Source: Klebsormidium nitens (lineage: Eukaryota; Streptophyta; Klebsormidiophyceae; Klebsormidiales; Klebsormidiaceae). Taken from it: a stretch of 64,000 nt of DNA. Below are positions 39,386-50,648 of the stretch, one piece after another (position 1 is the first letter of the stretch; every line of letters starts with the position of its first letter). The notes under the pieces were generated by a model, which saw only the letters and a program-made list of their open reading frames with translations, was not told where the DNA came from and did no database searches. Where the stretch lies: contig DF237140.1 in NCBI GenBank assembly GCA_000708835.1, forward strand, positions 62,001 through 126,000. The letters are read 5' to 3'. Made by a program: the position numbers and the translations under genes.

Positions 39386-42235
39386 TCAAGCCGAATAGGC
39401 TGAGGCAAAGACGAACGCGGATGCGAGGCTGAGTGCCAACAGTGGAGCAGCAGGGAAGGCCTTCTTGGTAGCAAACAGGCGGATTCCTACACAAAGGCAG
39501 AAACACTGGTGTTGGAAGGAACAAGCCGTGCCTTTGGAGGTGTTCTCAGGGGGCTCACGAGAGCCCACTTTGGAAGACTTCTCCTTTCAAAAAACGCATA
39601 AAGGTTGTTCTTTCCGGGGGGCTTCCGGAAACTATGCCAAGGTTTGGGAGTACCGCTTCCAGGCAACTAGGAACATCCAGCGGTCGATTCTAAAAAAAGG
39701 AACAGGATCTACTTGCCAGACGCATTGCTAATCCCAACAATACTCAAGAGGGGTGAAAGAGCCTGAGGATTGAGATCATGGACTTTGACTCCCTGATTTT
39801 GAACCTACAGCCATTCCGATGGACCATCGGAAGTAGAGCTCGATGCAATCCACCTTCACGTGGGGGGCTGATAGCGAGCATGGAGAAACAGTGACAAAAG
39901 CCCGTGTTCTTATAACACTGTGACAGCGACCTGACCTTTCATCGCTCTTCGCTCTGAGTTGCTGAGATTCTGCAGAGTGATAATCAGTTAAAATTGCGCT
40001 GGCAGAGGAGATGCTAGAGCATCATTGGACCATATATATTGAAGAATGATTACAAGCTGCTCACCGAAAACGGAGGCGAAGAGGATGGAATAGCCAAACG
40101 CGACCGCCAACCCCGTCTGGTGAGTGCTCTCTTGACTTTCGAGGTAGTACGCCTGCAACGGCGACAATTTTGGAACAGAATTTCCGAGCGAGTTGCCGTG
40201 ACTAGATTGTGACTGTCTCCACAAAATGGTCAAACTCGTGTCCGACAGCAAGTTGTGTGCTCGAATGTCCCTCTGAAACTGAAGGGTAGAGAGAACCTTG
40301 TCCAAGTGTTCTTCCGGAACGACTCTTTTGAATCCTGCCTGGCCAGTGAATAAGTGCGTGGTTCCTGGGAGGCACAAGACGCGCCAATCATTGTCGTACA
40401 CTTTAGGTGTAAATTCACCACTAACGTATCACAGACGAATCTAGTTGGTTGGCGCCATGACAAAACTCGTGCCTTTTGTAAGCGGGTGCGACGCATCAAA
40501 CCAGATGATGTATGCAGGCAACAGCATGAAGAACATACACATGGAGGATGCATGATCCGTTATCAATGGTCTTCGAGAACATACATCATTTGGGGAAGCT
40601 GGGAATCTAGTGGTTCCACAATCAAGTTTCTTTGTCTGGAAGTGTGCATGAAATGAGAATTTTTCTACTACACCAGGTTTGGAAAGTGTTGTGCGTATGT
40701 GTAGGGTCCTCACCATTGCTGAAAGAGCTGCCCCCAAAGCGCCACTGATCACAGACTGCTTGCTCCCGCTTTTCAGGTCTGCAGGGCAACCAGAGGTGTC
40801 ATTGAAGGTTCTTCGAGTTCCATGCAACCAGGGGGAGACACTTCTGCACAAAGATCAACGATTGGACCCTGCACTATGTTTCACAGCGTCTTACAAGGCC
40901 TTGTATATCGCTTTGAGACCACACGTTCTATACATTGTGGTTTGGCAGATTTGCCCTGTTAAAAGATGCAATGAACCTGAGAAACCAAAAAGCTACTTTA
41001 AAGCTGACAATTCCTGACTGGGCCTGTTTCATGAAAAGTGGCCCACTTCAATGAATCCTTTCACATGTTCAAAGTGTCCCTGTTTGATATAAATTTCTTC
41101 AAAAAGCAGCGATTCCCCACACTGATCTGCCTGGTGCAAGAATCCTCCTAGAACTCTTTACGTTGAAGCTAGTGTCAGACGGTAGACCAAAGAGAAGAGA
41201 TCAAGTTCCTGATGCACGGAACACTTCCTTCTTACAAGAGCTTTGTGTCAGGATTCTCTGCTGAAAGAAGAGCCAGGGCTAAGTGTAGAGCAACAGGAGC
41301 AAAAAACTCCCTGACATGCTTGAATCAGATTTATTGGTGTACCTTCAAGCAGTAGGTATGCCTTTGACCAACAAGAAAACAAGCAACTGTACAGTCAAGT
41401 GCCAAGAAATCGGCTTCTACTCCCCTCCTCAGAGACAACAATTCTCTGGTAGAGCAAAGAGCAATGGTGCATTTGGTTACCCAGAGTGCTTGCAATCGCC
41501 GAAGGACTAACCAAGCAAACAGAAGATTGATTCAGAAATATTGTTAGTACAATCATGACGGTGTACTCACATGCAGAGGTCCCCCCTCCCAGGAGCAGGA
41601 GGCCATACACAGCTGTCCAGATAGACGCAGTTTCCTGCATTCTCACAGTGTGTACTTTAGTGAATGAAGTCAATGTTGCGCTGCAGGACGCAGTTTCATC
41701 ATATTGCGATTAGATAAGCTCTCCCAAAGTTCAGAGATGCTTGTAACAGGATCAGATTTCTGCATGCCACCATCGACGATGGATTTGCAGAAATCAGCAA
41801 GTGTCTTGCTTCTGCAGTCCAGGGTTCCTAGTATTCTGAGTAGGACTATACTTACCACCACCATGCTAAACGACAATTACAAATCCAAGCTTCACACTAG
41901 GTGCAATCTTTTCACAATTATGAATGTCCTACCTGTGACACAGCTTGAGCTTGAAGAGCACCACCACTGGCACCAGACTGCCTTTTCCTCAGGCTAGCTC
42001 CCTTGCCCGTCTCTTTGCAAAATGGACTAGATCTTGACGCGGCGCGTTGGCCCCAAAGGCTGCTGCTCAGCGCACGACTTGCCTGCCTTCTGGTGATCCT
42101 TGCGCTCTTTGGGGATCCAAAGCTGAATGCAGCCACGCAGGAACTCCTCGCCGAGACGTCGGCATTTGAAGAGCTGGCAAGGCATGCAACTGGGGCCCGG
42201 CACAGAGGAGCTCTAACGAACGTTGCGGCCGCCAT
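39386..42235 (-). CDS. Plastid Tmem_14 family protein (FAX-like fatty acid export), 5 exons
   Basis: Exons (minus): 42235-41933, 41634-41571, 40778-40714, 40152-40065, 39486-39386; joins to 206 aa. Residues 1-101 are Ala/Ser/Arg-rich with almost no acidic residues, a typical chloroplast transit peptide. Residues 102-206 are a complete Tmem_14 domain with four short hydrophobic segments: IWTAVYGLLLLGGGTSAYL (106-124), VISGALGAALSAMAYYL (132-148), GLAVAFGYSILFASVFG (158-174), LLALSLASAFVFASAYSA (189-206). The YGLLLLGGG..AY.KSGS.QS turn is the family hallmark. Plant FAX proteins of this family sit in the plastid inner envelope and export free fatty acids; that role is by family. ATG 42235 (MAAATFV) is taken as start; the frame is open upstream. 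Confidence 0.88.
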
Positions 42236-43715
42236 GACTGATGAGATGTTGCTTGCAATGCAGAGAGAAAGGTGAATAATTCTTGAAAGCTCAAGAGATC
42301 TGAGAAGGCGCAAGCTGATCTCGAGAAGGTTGGCCGACCAGCTCGCGCGCATGTTCGCGGCCAAGCCGGCCGCGGCCCAGCCCATGCCGCGCGCGTGCGC
42401 GGGCCGGCGGCCGCCCCGCCGCGTCCGCGCGGGTTCGGATGGTTCAAGTTCTCATGGTCCGGCAATCCCATGATTGCTGTGGTCAGCATGACAAGCAATC
42501 GAACGCTGATTCAAAGTTACAGTCCTGCACGATTGTCTCATAGTTTACGGTTTGCGGCGGCCGCTTTCTCACAATGAAACAAGCCGCCAAACATGTTCGA
42601 GCTGCACGGTCCGGGTCGACCATGCCGATTGGAGAGGTCGAGACATGCATATGATGGATCAGTCGCATAGAAGAACACAAATAATCTCCTGAGTCGTAAA
42701 ACGAACGTCGCATACAGCTGCACAGCTCCAAGAACCTAGGAAGACTTGCATACGTCCGAACGGATCGGACAACACGACCGAAGCTTGACCACGGATATCG
42801 ATCCATAATATGATAACGACAATCGCCGCCAAGAAATTGTGTAAATCCAAAACAATTTTTGGAGTGCCCTCAATCCAATTTTCTCCAGTCAAGAGCTATA
42901 CGGTCAAGAATCGAGATTCAGGTCGAACTCGGACGCAGATTAACATACCAAGGCATCCCAACCACTTGCAAACTGTCGTGACGTGTAGGCGCCTTGATGC
43001 AAGATGAAAGGTCGTTAGACTTACTGTGAAAGGCAATGATTGTTGAGGACTTTTAGTAAATCTGACACTTCCAAGAATCTCTCACCAAAGTCACCCAAGA
43101 AAACGCTTCGACAAACCTTCGACAAGAAAGACAAGCTTCCCCGCAAACATTCCTCTGAAACCCTCAACCTTCTAGGATGCTGGTCGCTTCTCTCACCGGC
43201 TTCATTACCCCGTCTTCCAAGTACCCACACCTTCCACCTTTACCTATTGGGCCGTATTCTACCGGTCGTCTCATCCTACGTCGCTTCGCCCCTCCCTTTT
43301 CTATGAGCTTTCTGCGATTCTTTTTCTCTCTACATCCCTGTCCATTCCGTTCCCCTCGCTTCACCTCAGTCTGCGCCGTTCCGCACACCGGAACACCGTT
43401 GTCAAGTATGTATACCTCGTATCACCATTAGCATTTGCCTTTTTTTCGCTCCGTCCAAATCCGGGCTCGCCTATTCTCTATGCACAGGCTATTCTCTATC
43501 TCATCCCCTATTCTCTTTGCACTTTCGTACTCACACCCGTCGCCCCTTTCCCGTAATGTTTTGGCCCTCCCCTTCTACTTCGGCCCCTTTTACTTCGACT
43601 CCAAGAAGACTCATCCTGAGAATCGTTTTTCAGAATCCTCTTATTTCGACCCTCAGAATCCTCTTTGACATTCTCACCCCACTCCTACATTCCCCACCCC
43701 GCCTCGATCAAATGC
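42236..43715. other. Intergenic between Tmem_14 gene and the minus cupin gene
   Basis: Should contain the Tmem_14 promoter and cupin 3' end. 43170-43700 is pyrimidine-rich on the plus strand. The plus and minus open frames here lack family features. Confidence 0.55.
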
Positions 43716-46700
43716 CTATAGCTCTTTCTCTAGGACCCTTTTCGGAGCGCCTAAGGTCTTCATAACCTCCTCCTTCACCCCGCCAGCCAAGCCCTCTCTT
43801 ATCTCCTCCACAATCGTCTCCACTTTCTCGCGGAACCACCCCTTCTCCCTCCCGGCGATAACGGTCGCCGGCTGATTGCTCACGCACTGCTGAATTTTGG
43901 CCTTGTCTACTTGTGTCGCGGCGGCCAGAACGGAGTTGGGGACCGCCCGGTAGATCGAGTTCTTCCCCGCCAGGAAGACGGTCCCGCTCTGTAAGTACGC
44001 CGATGAGACGAAGCCGATGCCCTCCAGCTTCTTGTCGCCCACACTCTGCATACGTCATGGCTGACGTGAGCAACGCTCGCACACCTCGACGGGATTGACG
44101 TCAAGACTCGTATTCGACGACGTCACGCTTGTGACTGGGACAGAAGCGATGGCAGAAGCAAAAACAAAGTGGCGACTTGAAGCACCTGGCACATTTTGCA
44201 AGAAGATACGGTTTCTTGACGTTGCAACGCGTGTATTTACCTACTTCGTGCAGCCCCGCTCGCCTGTTTTGGTTCGAAAGATGACCAAGAGTGGAAACGC
44301 TGTCCCAGAAGAATGCCACGTGAAGGCTCGTACCAGAGCTCGATAGTCTTCAAGCTTACACCAGTACTCAGCCCTCAGCACAAGAGGAGAGCTTAATCTT
44401 TACTTTACGAGAGCGTTGATTCGGACCCAGAATTAGCATGTTGGATTCATATCCGGGGACGCTTGTCGAAGCTTGAATGATGAAAGTCTTACCTTTTGCG
44501 TTGACGGGAAGAAGCGCGGCACCACGAAGGCCTCCCCCGGTCCCAGCTCCGCGTCAGCCCCGGTCGAGCCGTCCGGCTGGGCCACCTGGTAAAAGCGACC
44601 GGGAAAAGTCACCGGTAACTCCCATTCCACCTAACAGGCGATTGACCTAAAATTGTAGTTCGAGGTGGGCAGCGGCTTAGCTTTAAAGGCTTATTCCGCT
44701 CTTGTTCCGAGCGGAACGGCTGCTCCGCCGGACTTCCGACCAAGTGACGATGCTGGCGGTGGAATTGGGGGAAGCAGAAAGATTATCTCCTTGGACAATG
44801 TTTGTTACCTGACCCAGAAGCTTAGCCGAGTCGCCCACCAAATACAAGTGCTGGCTGAACGGTGCCGCGCTTTCCTGCCGCGATCTCGAAGTGGGGACTA
44901 AACTTCTGTTCTTCTTCTTCTGAAGGGCCGTTACACTGACACATGCGTTTCACTCATCAAGCATCAATCTTTCGACGTACTGACATGAGGAACCGTGATC
45001 GGCAGACCAAGCGCGACTGCATGGTTGCTTTCGGGGCCCGAAAGGAAGCAGGACGGTCCCTGGATCCCAATACGCAGTGTAAGGTGTGATTATGAACCGA
45101 AATCCATGAGAGTGCACCTTAGCGCGAACGCGCATACCTGGACTCTGGCGCGGCCTGCAGTGATGAAGCCGAACATTGTGGCCGTGGTTTTGTAACGCGG
45201 CAGCAGCATTGCACCCTGCAAGGACGTGCGCCATTGTCAGTGCGCAATTGCCGTCAACTGCACAAGAAGAGTTTAGCTGCTAACAGGCTGGGTTAACCAA
45301 ACGTGGCTCTGGTGCTTTAACCAGTAACCAGGCTGTCATCATGTAAAGAGGGTACTTACTGCTTGAATCTGGTCATTGAATATTTAGCCGCACCTCAACC
45401 AAACATGATTAAGCGCCGACGACCCTGTGCTGTACTTCTCGCGCTCCCTTCCAGCCACTTAATAAGGACGATGTCTGAGGGATCCCCTTACTTGAAAGAT
45501 CCTCCTCCTCTGCGGAAATCCAACCGACTTTGCCCTCTGGAGAATTCTTTAGTCGAACCTTGTCATTATGAATTTTGGCCGCGATATTACTCGGTATCCC
45601 AAGAACACGCCGGGCTTATTCGCTCGCTGTAGCGCGCTTTGCCACATACTTACCGGCTTGAGACTAACTTTGACGGCCCCCAGGCTCAGGTTCTTCAGGA
45701 TCGAGAGCCGCTCGCAGTCCAGAAGGGTCACCTGCATGAGGTAGAGTGGATGATTCGAAGATGTGCAAGACGGGCTTGGGTTCCAGTTTCCAATCCTTCA
45801 AAGGTTCGAACGATCCTTGAAGTTATGTGCTTATAAAGGCGCAAAAACGCAGGTGCGGGGCACGTCATCTCTAAGATCCTTCCGAATGATGGCGCTACAG
45901 ATTAGGAGTTCACAGCCCCTCGCAAAACTTTCTATCTGGATGAAAAGTTCACCCTTTCTGAAGCCATTCTTGTTTTGATCGGGGGAACAAATATGTTTCT
46001 CAAAAGCAAAGGTATCACTGAGAAAAGGCTTCACTCGCTTCCAAGGAGCGCCGTTCTCGAATTCTCGCAGATCCTATAGCTTATTAAGCTACTTTAATCC
46101 GAAGCGCGCACCTGGCCGAAGTCGGAGGTGAAGTCCGGGTCCGCTTCGTCGACGTTGTACATAAGCCCCGAGTCGTCGTGCGCGCTGCGTTGCTTGAGCT
46201 CTTCGTCCATTGCCATCAGCTCCGCAGAGCCCAGCTTCACCAGCCCACTGCGAGAAAAAGCACTTTGACACTGGACCTATTAGATGGTGCCACGTGTACA
46301 TTCTGATTGCTTAGCATTTTAAGTTTCTCGTCCATTGCCATCAGCTCCGCAGAGCCCAGCTTCACCGGCCCACTGCGAGAAAAAGCACATTAAAATTGGA
46401 CCGATTAGATGGTGCCACGTGTACACTCTGATTGCTCCAGCATTTTAAGTTTCTCGTCCATTGCCATCAGCTCCGCAGAGCCCAGCTTCGCCAGCCCACT
46501 GCGAGAAAAAGCACATTAAAGTTGGACCGATTAGATGGTGCCACGTGTACACTCTGATTGCTCCAGCAATTTGAGTTTCTCGTCCATTGCCATCAGCTCC
46601 GCGGAGCCCAGCTTCACCAGCCCACTGCAGAGTGTAACATCGAAGGATGGAGTATCTTGTTCCGGAGCAGCATAGCATGTGCGATTGCTGCCACGTACTT

Positions 46701-49601
46701 TGGGTGTTGCTCGCGCGCGTGCCGGAAGTGGTTTACTAAGCTTATACAACATTCCTGGAATACGAATGGTCTAATAAGATCAACAAAATCTGTGTTCGCT
46801 ACTAGCACGGAGATAAAGCTTTACGTTCGTTTCTGCACATGCTCAAAATGTACTTCGAACCACGACTCAGATTTGATGGCCATCAGCCCCAGGAGAAGCC
46901 TTTGCAGATAGCCCACGCCAAAGAGACGGAGCTGGCTTTGCTCTCAGTCATTAGCGGTCGAAATTAGTCTGCGCACCTGTCGGGGGTCTTTGTCTGGATT
47001 TGCTCCACCAGGTCTTCGTCCGTGTTGAACGCCTCCGCCAAAATGTCCTTCGTGAAGCCGTGCAGAAGGCTGCTCTGTCCCGTGACCTCGCCTGCCATCA
47101 GAGGGAACACCTGAAAAAAAAGGGTTTAAGACCTAACCCACTAGTGGGGGAAACACCTGAAACAGGATATCAGACCAAAGCCACTAGTATGGGGAACACT
47201 GCAGAAAAGAAAGGTTTATGACCAAACCCACTGGCTAGTGGTTCGAAGGGTGATCAAACCGCGATGTTCCCAAAAACAGCCCGGGCAATAGGATCCGGTC
47301 AACGATTCAACCCCGAACGTAGATAACGCCTCGGACAAAAAAGAAAGTTTGTGGGTGGGTACATATGAATAGCTTGAATAGAGGTTGAAGCTTAACAACA
47401 GAACACACCCACTAGCTGACGCGGCGACTCTGTTGGCGGGGGAGCCGTTCTTTCAAGCACAAGTTCCGAGAGTGTCTAAAGATGCCATACAGCCGAAGGC
47501 CGACAACGGAACAAACGTTGTCGAAGGAGATAATCTTTCTGCTTCCCCCAATTCCACCGCCAGCATCTTCACTTGGTCGGAAGTCCGGCGGAGCAGCCGT
47601 TCCGCTCGGAACGCGAGCGGAATAAGCCGTCAAAGCGGAACCGAACGCCCACCTCGAATTTGGACAGCTCCCCGGGCACGTCCACCGGGCGAGCTGCCGC
47701 TAGCAGGGTGAACTTCTGCTCCGTGTCGTTGTTGAGGATCCACGTGGCCCAGCCAGCTGGCAGCGCGATGACGTCACCGCGGCGGAAGCGGCGGACCCCC
47801 GTCTCCTCGCCCTTGTCGTTGATGATGCCCGCGTGCGCGGTCCCTGGGCGGGTTAAGGAAGCGGTTAGAAGGGTCTGGTTTTGGCACGGGTCGGCATCGA
47901 AAAGATGGTTCAGGATGAGGTTAGTTCTGTGAGGCGGTGATGAAAACATCGAGATGGTTAGGGATTAAGAAGGGTGGTCGGACATTAACCGCCCCGCTTA
48001 TAAGCACAATCACGAAACGGATGAGTCTTATCCGATCTCGAGGAGGTGGAACATGGTGGGGCGTAGGTGAAACGAAGAGGTAGGATTCCGGCAAAGATCG
48101 AGATGCGATCGAGATGCGACAGAATGTTTTACTTCGACATAGACTTCGAAAAGTCAATATCAAGCTTCAAGGAAAGCCGGGTGATCACCGCGCAAGTGTC
48201 ATGCATTTGTGAGAAAGCCCAACATGAAGTTGCCCGCCCTAGAATCGACGTACAACTGTAGGAATCTTGGAGATGAAGCCTCCAAGACAGCAACGCGCTG
48301 GCGACTGCAAAGCTCAAGAATCAGCTTCGTGGTCGCTTGCTCCGAAAGCCACATCATAAGGTTCGCGGCGACCGTAGGTTCAAACCTGTGACCTCGAGAT
48401 CGCCGGAGAATGCTCAACTCGACGAAAGGCGAGGGACCGGTGAACAAAGAGGCGGCACGTATGCTGTCCAGTCGCCGAAGCGGTGTGTTCCAGAACGCCC
48501 CTTCACCGAACAGAATAATAACCTTCAAGATAGTAGAGCTAAGAAAAGCTGACCAACCGGAGAACCCTCCAAACCCCGTACCTTGCAGCACGGCCATGAG
48601 AAGGTCCGCGTCGGCGTAGTGCGGCGGGCGCAGCGTGCCCGGCTCCATAACTAGAATGAAGGCGGCCAAGTTTTCGTCCCTGAGCGTCTTTGTGTCCGGG
48701 CCCCATGCCGATTCGAAGCCGGCGTCCGACTTCAGGTGCTCCGCCGGGGGGCCTGGAAGGGGATTCGATGCTGAAAACGTTTAGATTCTCCGTTTAAATC
48801 CTGATTGCATGGATGTGCAATTAAATGCATTTTGGAACATAACGCTCATTTGTGTTCAAGAAAGTGCTCATTTTTTAACGTGCTGGCCTAGAAGATTTAC
48901 CGATGCTCGTCCGAATATGTCGGAAGGTAACTTGATCGACGTCAGGTACGTGGCCACATGGAACGAAGTTTGATCGAGAATTTCAACAGGAATTTAGAAA
49001 CTATCGCGCGCCCCGCCCAAATCGTGTCACTTGGAGAAGCTGCCAATAAAAAAGCGACAGAAAGAGCTGCAGCCGCACAGATTCTCCGTCTTCATATCCT
49101 TCAGGAATAAGTGTTGGTCGTTAGAGCCGCAAGGCCTTGATCTCTGGTCTTTGCAGGTGATTCTAAGCAACGCAATCCGTCTACTTCACATTCTTGTTTG
49201 ATCTGGCTTGATTAGTTTAATCTTTGTCCCGCTATACAATTTGTAGCACAATTTTGAATTGAACACAAGCAACTGCCCGGTCATGCACCGCTGTTTGAGA
49301 ATAAGTTTTGACTTTGCTGATGGGTACTCTCAACAAAAGCTCGGGTTGATTTAACTTGCATAGGGACAATGAGGCTCTGATTTGGTCGAAGTTAATATCT
49401 TGTAGAAGGTCCTGATGCTGTGAGCTTGAGCATGATTCAGAAAGGGTTTTGTCCAACAAAGTATTATAGCTGAGAACCGAGCAGATTAGAGTCACCTGGA
49501 ATGAAATCTCCAGACGTGTAGTCATACGCGCCCGCTGCAATCAAGCTTGCTAGAAGATAGCACGCCAAGAGGACATGCGCGAAGCCCCGTTTCCTCGCCA
49601 T
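43716..49601 (-). CDS. 11S-globulin-like secreted bicupin, 9 exons
   Basis: Exons (minus): 49601-49496, 48752-48582, 47843-47653, 47110-46977, 46247-46112, 45731-45654, 45215-45138, 44585-44493, 44045-43716; joins to 438 aa. Signal peptide about 1-25. First cupin (about 55-145): MEPGTLRPPHYADADLLMAV and GDVIALPAGWATWILNND. Linker HGFTKDILAEAFN matches the legumin 'GF..ElLaeAf' phrase. Second cupin (about 247-370): GAMLLPRY, FITAGRARVQV, LGPGEAFVVPRFFP, VFLAGKNSIYRAVPNSVLAAA, matching the legumin C terminus. Only one of the germin metal-binding histidines is present in the first cupin and none in the second, so an enzymatic germin role is unlikely. The NGxEE processing site expected before the second domain is absent. 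The C-terminal tail after about 385 is charged, coiled-coil-like. Nutrient storage or wall protein by family. Paralogue of the divergent gene 50649-56436. Confidence 0.93.
44655..44806 (+). repeat. Inverted, relocated copy of the cupin exon 3 donor edge
   Basis: On the plus strand, 44688-44806 matches the minus-strand reading of 47628-47510 over 119 bases with only a few differences. The match extends weakly to TTCGAG|GTGGGC at 44660-44671, which is the real exon 3 donor edge (47658-47647 on the minus strand). So the segment beginning at that splice site has been copied in opposite orientation into intron 7. Confidence 0.88.
46190..46640 (-). repeat. 120-bp tandem echo of the cupin exon 5 acceptor edge, four units
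   Basis: The first about 45 bases of exon 5 (GLVKLGSAELMAMDE, real start 46247) with the preceding acceptor recur at spacing 120 bp with starts at 46373, 46499 (offsets from small indels) and 46622. Copies are nearly identical: CGCAG acceptor in two, TGCAG in the outermost, and the same 'ccacgtgtacaYtctgattgctYYagca' intron block between them (minus sense reversed). Confidence 0.93.
47100..47265 (-). repeat. About 50-bp echo of the cupin exon 4 acceptor edge
   Basis: Plus-strand 'gggaacacctgaaaa…gaccYaaMcccactagt' occurs three times (47104-47146, 47149-47190, 47192-47235). In minus sense each contains the polypyrimidine tract and a CAGGTGTT-type acceptor; the real acceptor is at 47111-47112. 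Confidence 0.8.
47510..47660 (-). repeat. Source segment of the inverted copy (cupin intron 3 start)
   Basis: Immediately follows the donor of exon 3 in the minus cupin gene. Its partner at 44655-44806 is inverted; together they could form a 119-bp duplex in the pre-mRNA, spanning introns 3 to 7. Confidence 0.88.
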
Positions 49602-50648
49602 CCCTAGTTTCTAAGCTTTCCTTCTTGCAGAGGTCGTTTGACAGCACACGGTTGAGCTTTGTTTACTTTCCAAACACTGACCCGTGTCAAGCTTGAGCTG
49701 CTTTACGCAATCCTCTTCGTTTTGGTTTGTAGACTGTTCGCTCCAGGACCAATCCGAAAAGCGCCTGCTAGGCTTGTACAACAAACAGAAAGCTTCAATT
49801 CTCTGGCGGACTTCAGATTCTGGAACCGCGCCTGGCGCTTGTGTTCTGAAAGCAAGAGCTCTCGTATGAATGCAGGTGTTCAATCAAGATATTCAAGCTT
49901 CTCTTCGTCTCTTCCATTTGGAGAAGACGCAATCTGATAGCCTTGCGCCTGCACTGGTTCAGTTTATGTTTCGAGCCGACCGACCGGCCTCGAGCGAATG
50001 TCAAAGTGCCTACAGCAGCTTGTGCAGTGTATTCTTGCGCTGCCATGCGCTGGGCAGAAGGGCGGCCGCGCGTGCGCGTCAGATATTTTGCGTGCCACGT
50101 ACTCGCATGCATCGTACACGTATATGTACTGAAGAGATATTCACTTTCTATCGGCCGCTGCATGACGCATGTAAGCCCCTCTAGCGATCAAAATGTTTTC
50201 TTCGCATCCGAATGCTGAGCCAAAGCATTCGAATGCTGAGCCAAAGATAATTTAAGATCAATGGAAGTTAACCGTTCTTTCCTTCAGACAGTGCCTCTTT
50301 CTTCAACGAACTGTTCTCGAAAAGACACCGCCCAGAGGATATCGCAGAGAGACGCTCTGCCCCGCCGCCGCTCAAGTTTGCCCACAATTGAAAGCAAGCT
50401 CGCTGCCGAAAAACCTTGGAACTCAGGCTACTTCTCAGGGGCCTCTCTTGTCAGAGCTGGGCGCGGTGCACTTTTAAGATTGCTGTGCAAGCAATCCTTT
50501 GATAGTAGTTTTCTGCGGGCTTTCCTCTTCCGTTTCAAGGGGGCTTCGACACAATAATTTGGCTCAGCATCCTCTTTTAGAGCTTTACAGACCTAAGTCG
50601 AGCGCCCAAGTAAAAAGCAAGTGAATAGAGACCCGCTGAAAAGTAAAG
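49602..50648. promoter_or_regulatory. Shared 1.05-kb promoter region of the divergent cupin pair
   Basis: No gene seen. It contains a CATGCA (RY core) at 50106-50111 next to a CCACGTAC (ACGT-core, G-box-like) at 50094-50101, and an 18-bp direct repeat cgaatgctgagccaaag at 50208-50224 and 50230-50246. RY plus ACGT elements are the classic ABI3/bZIP sites of land-plant seed globulin genes; function here is inference. No convincing TATA box for either gene. Confidence 0.5.

Noticed and set aside
42067-42498. 143-codon minus-strand frame over the Tmem_14 start
   Set aside because: Out of frame with the transit peptide exon that joins in phase to the Tmem_14 exons.
43170-43700. Protein-coding frames in the pyrimidine-rich stretch
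   Set aside because: Long open frames here come from compositional bias; no conserved motifs and no splice continuity.
46190-46640. Four genuine small duplicated exons of the cupin
   Set aside because: The extra units have acceptors but no donor and run straight back into intron sequence, so they cannot be internal cassette exons as they stand.
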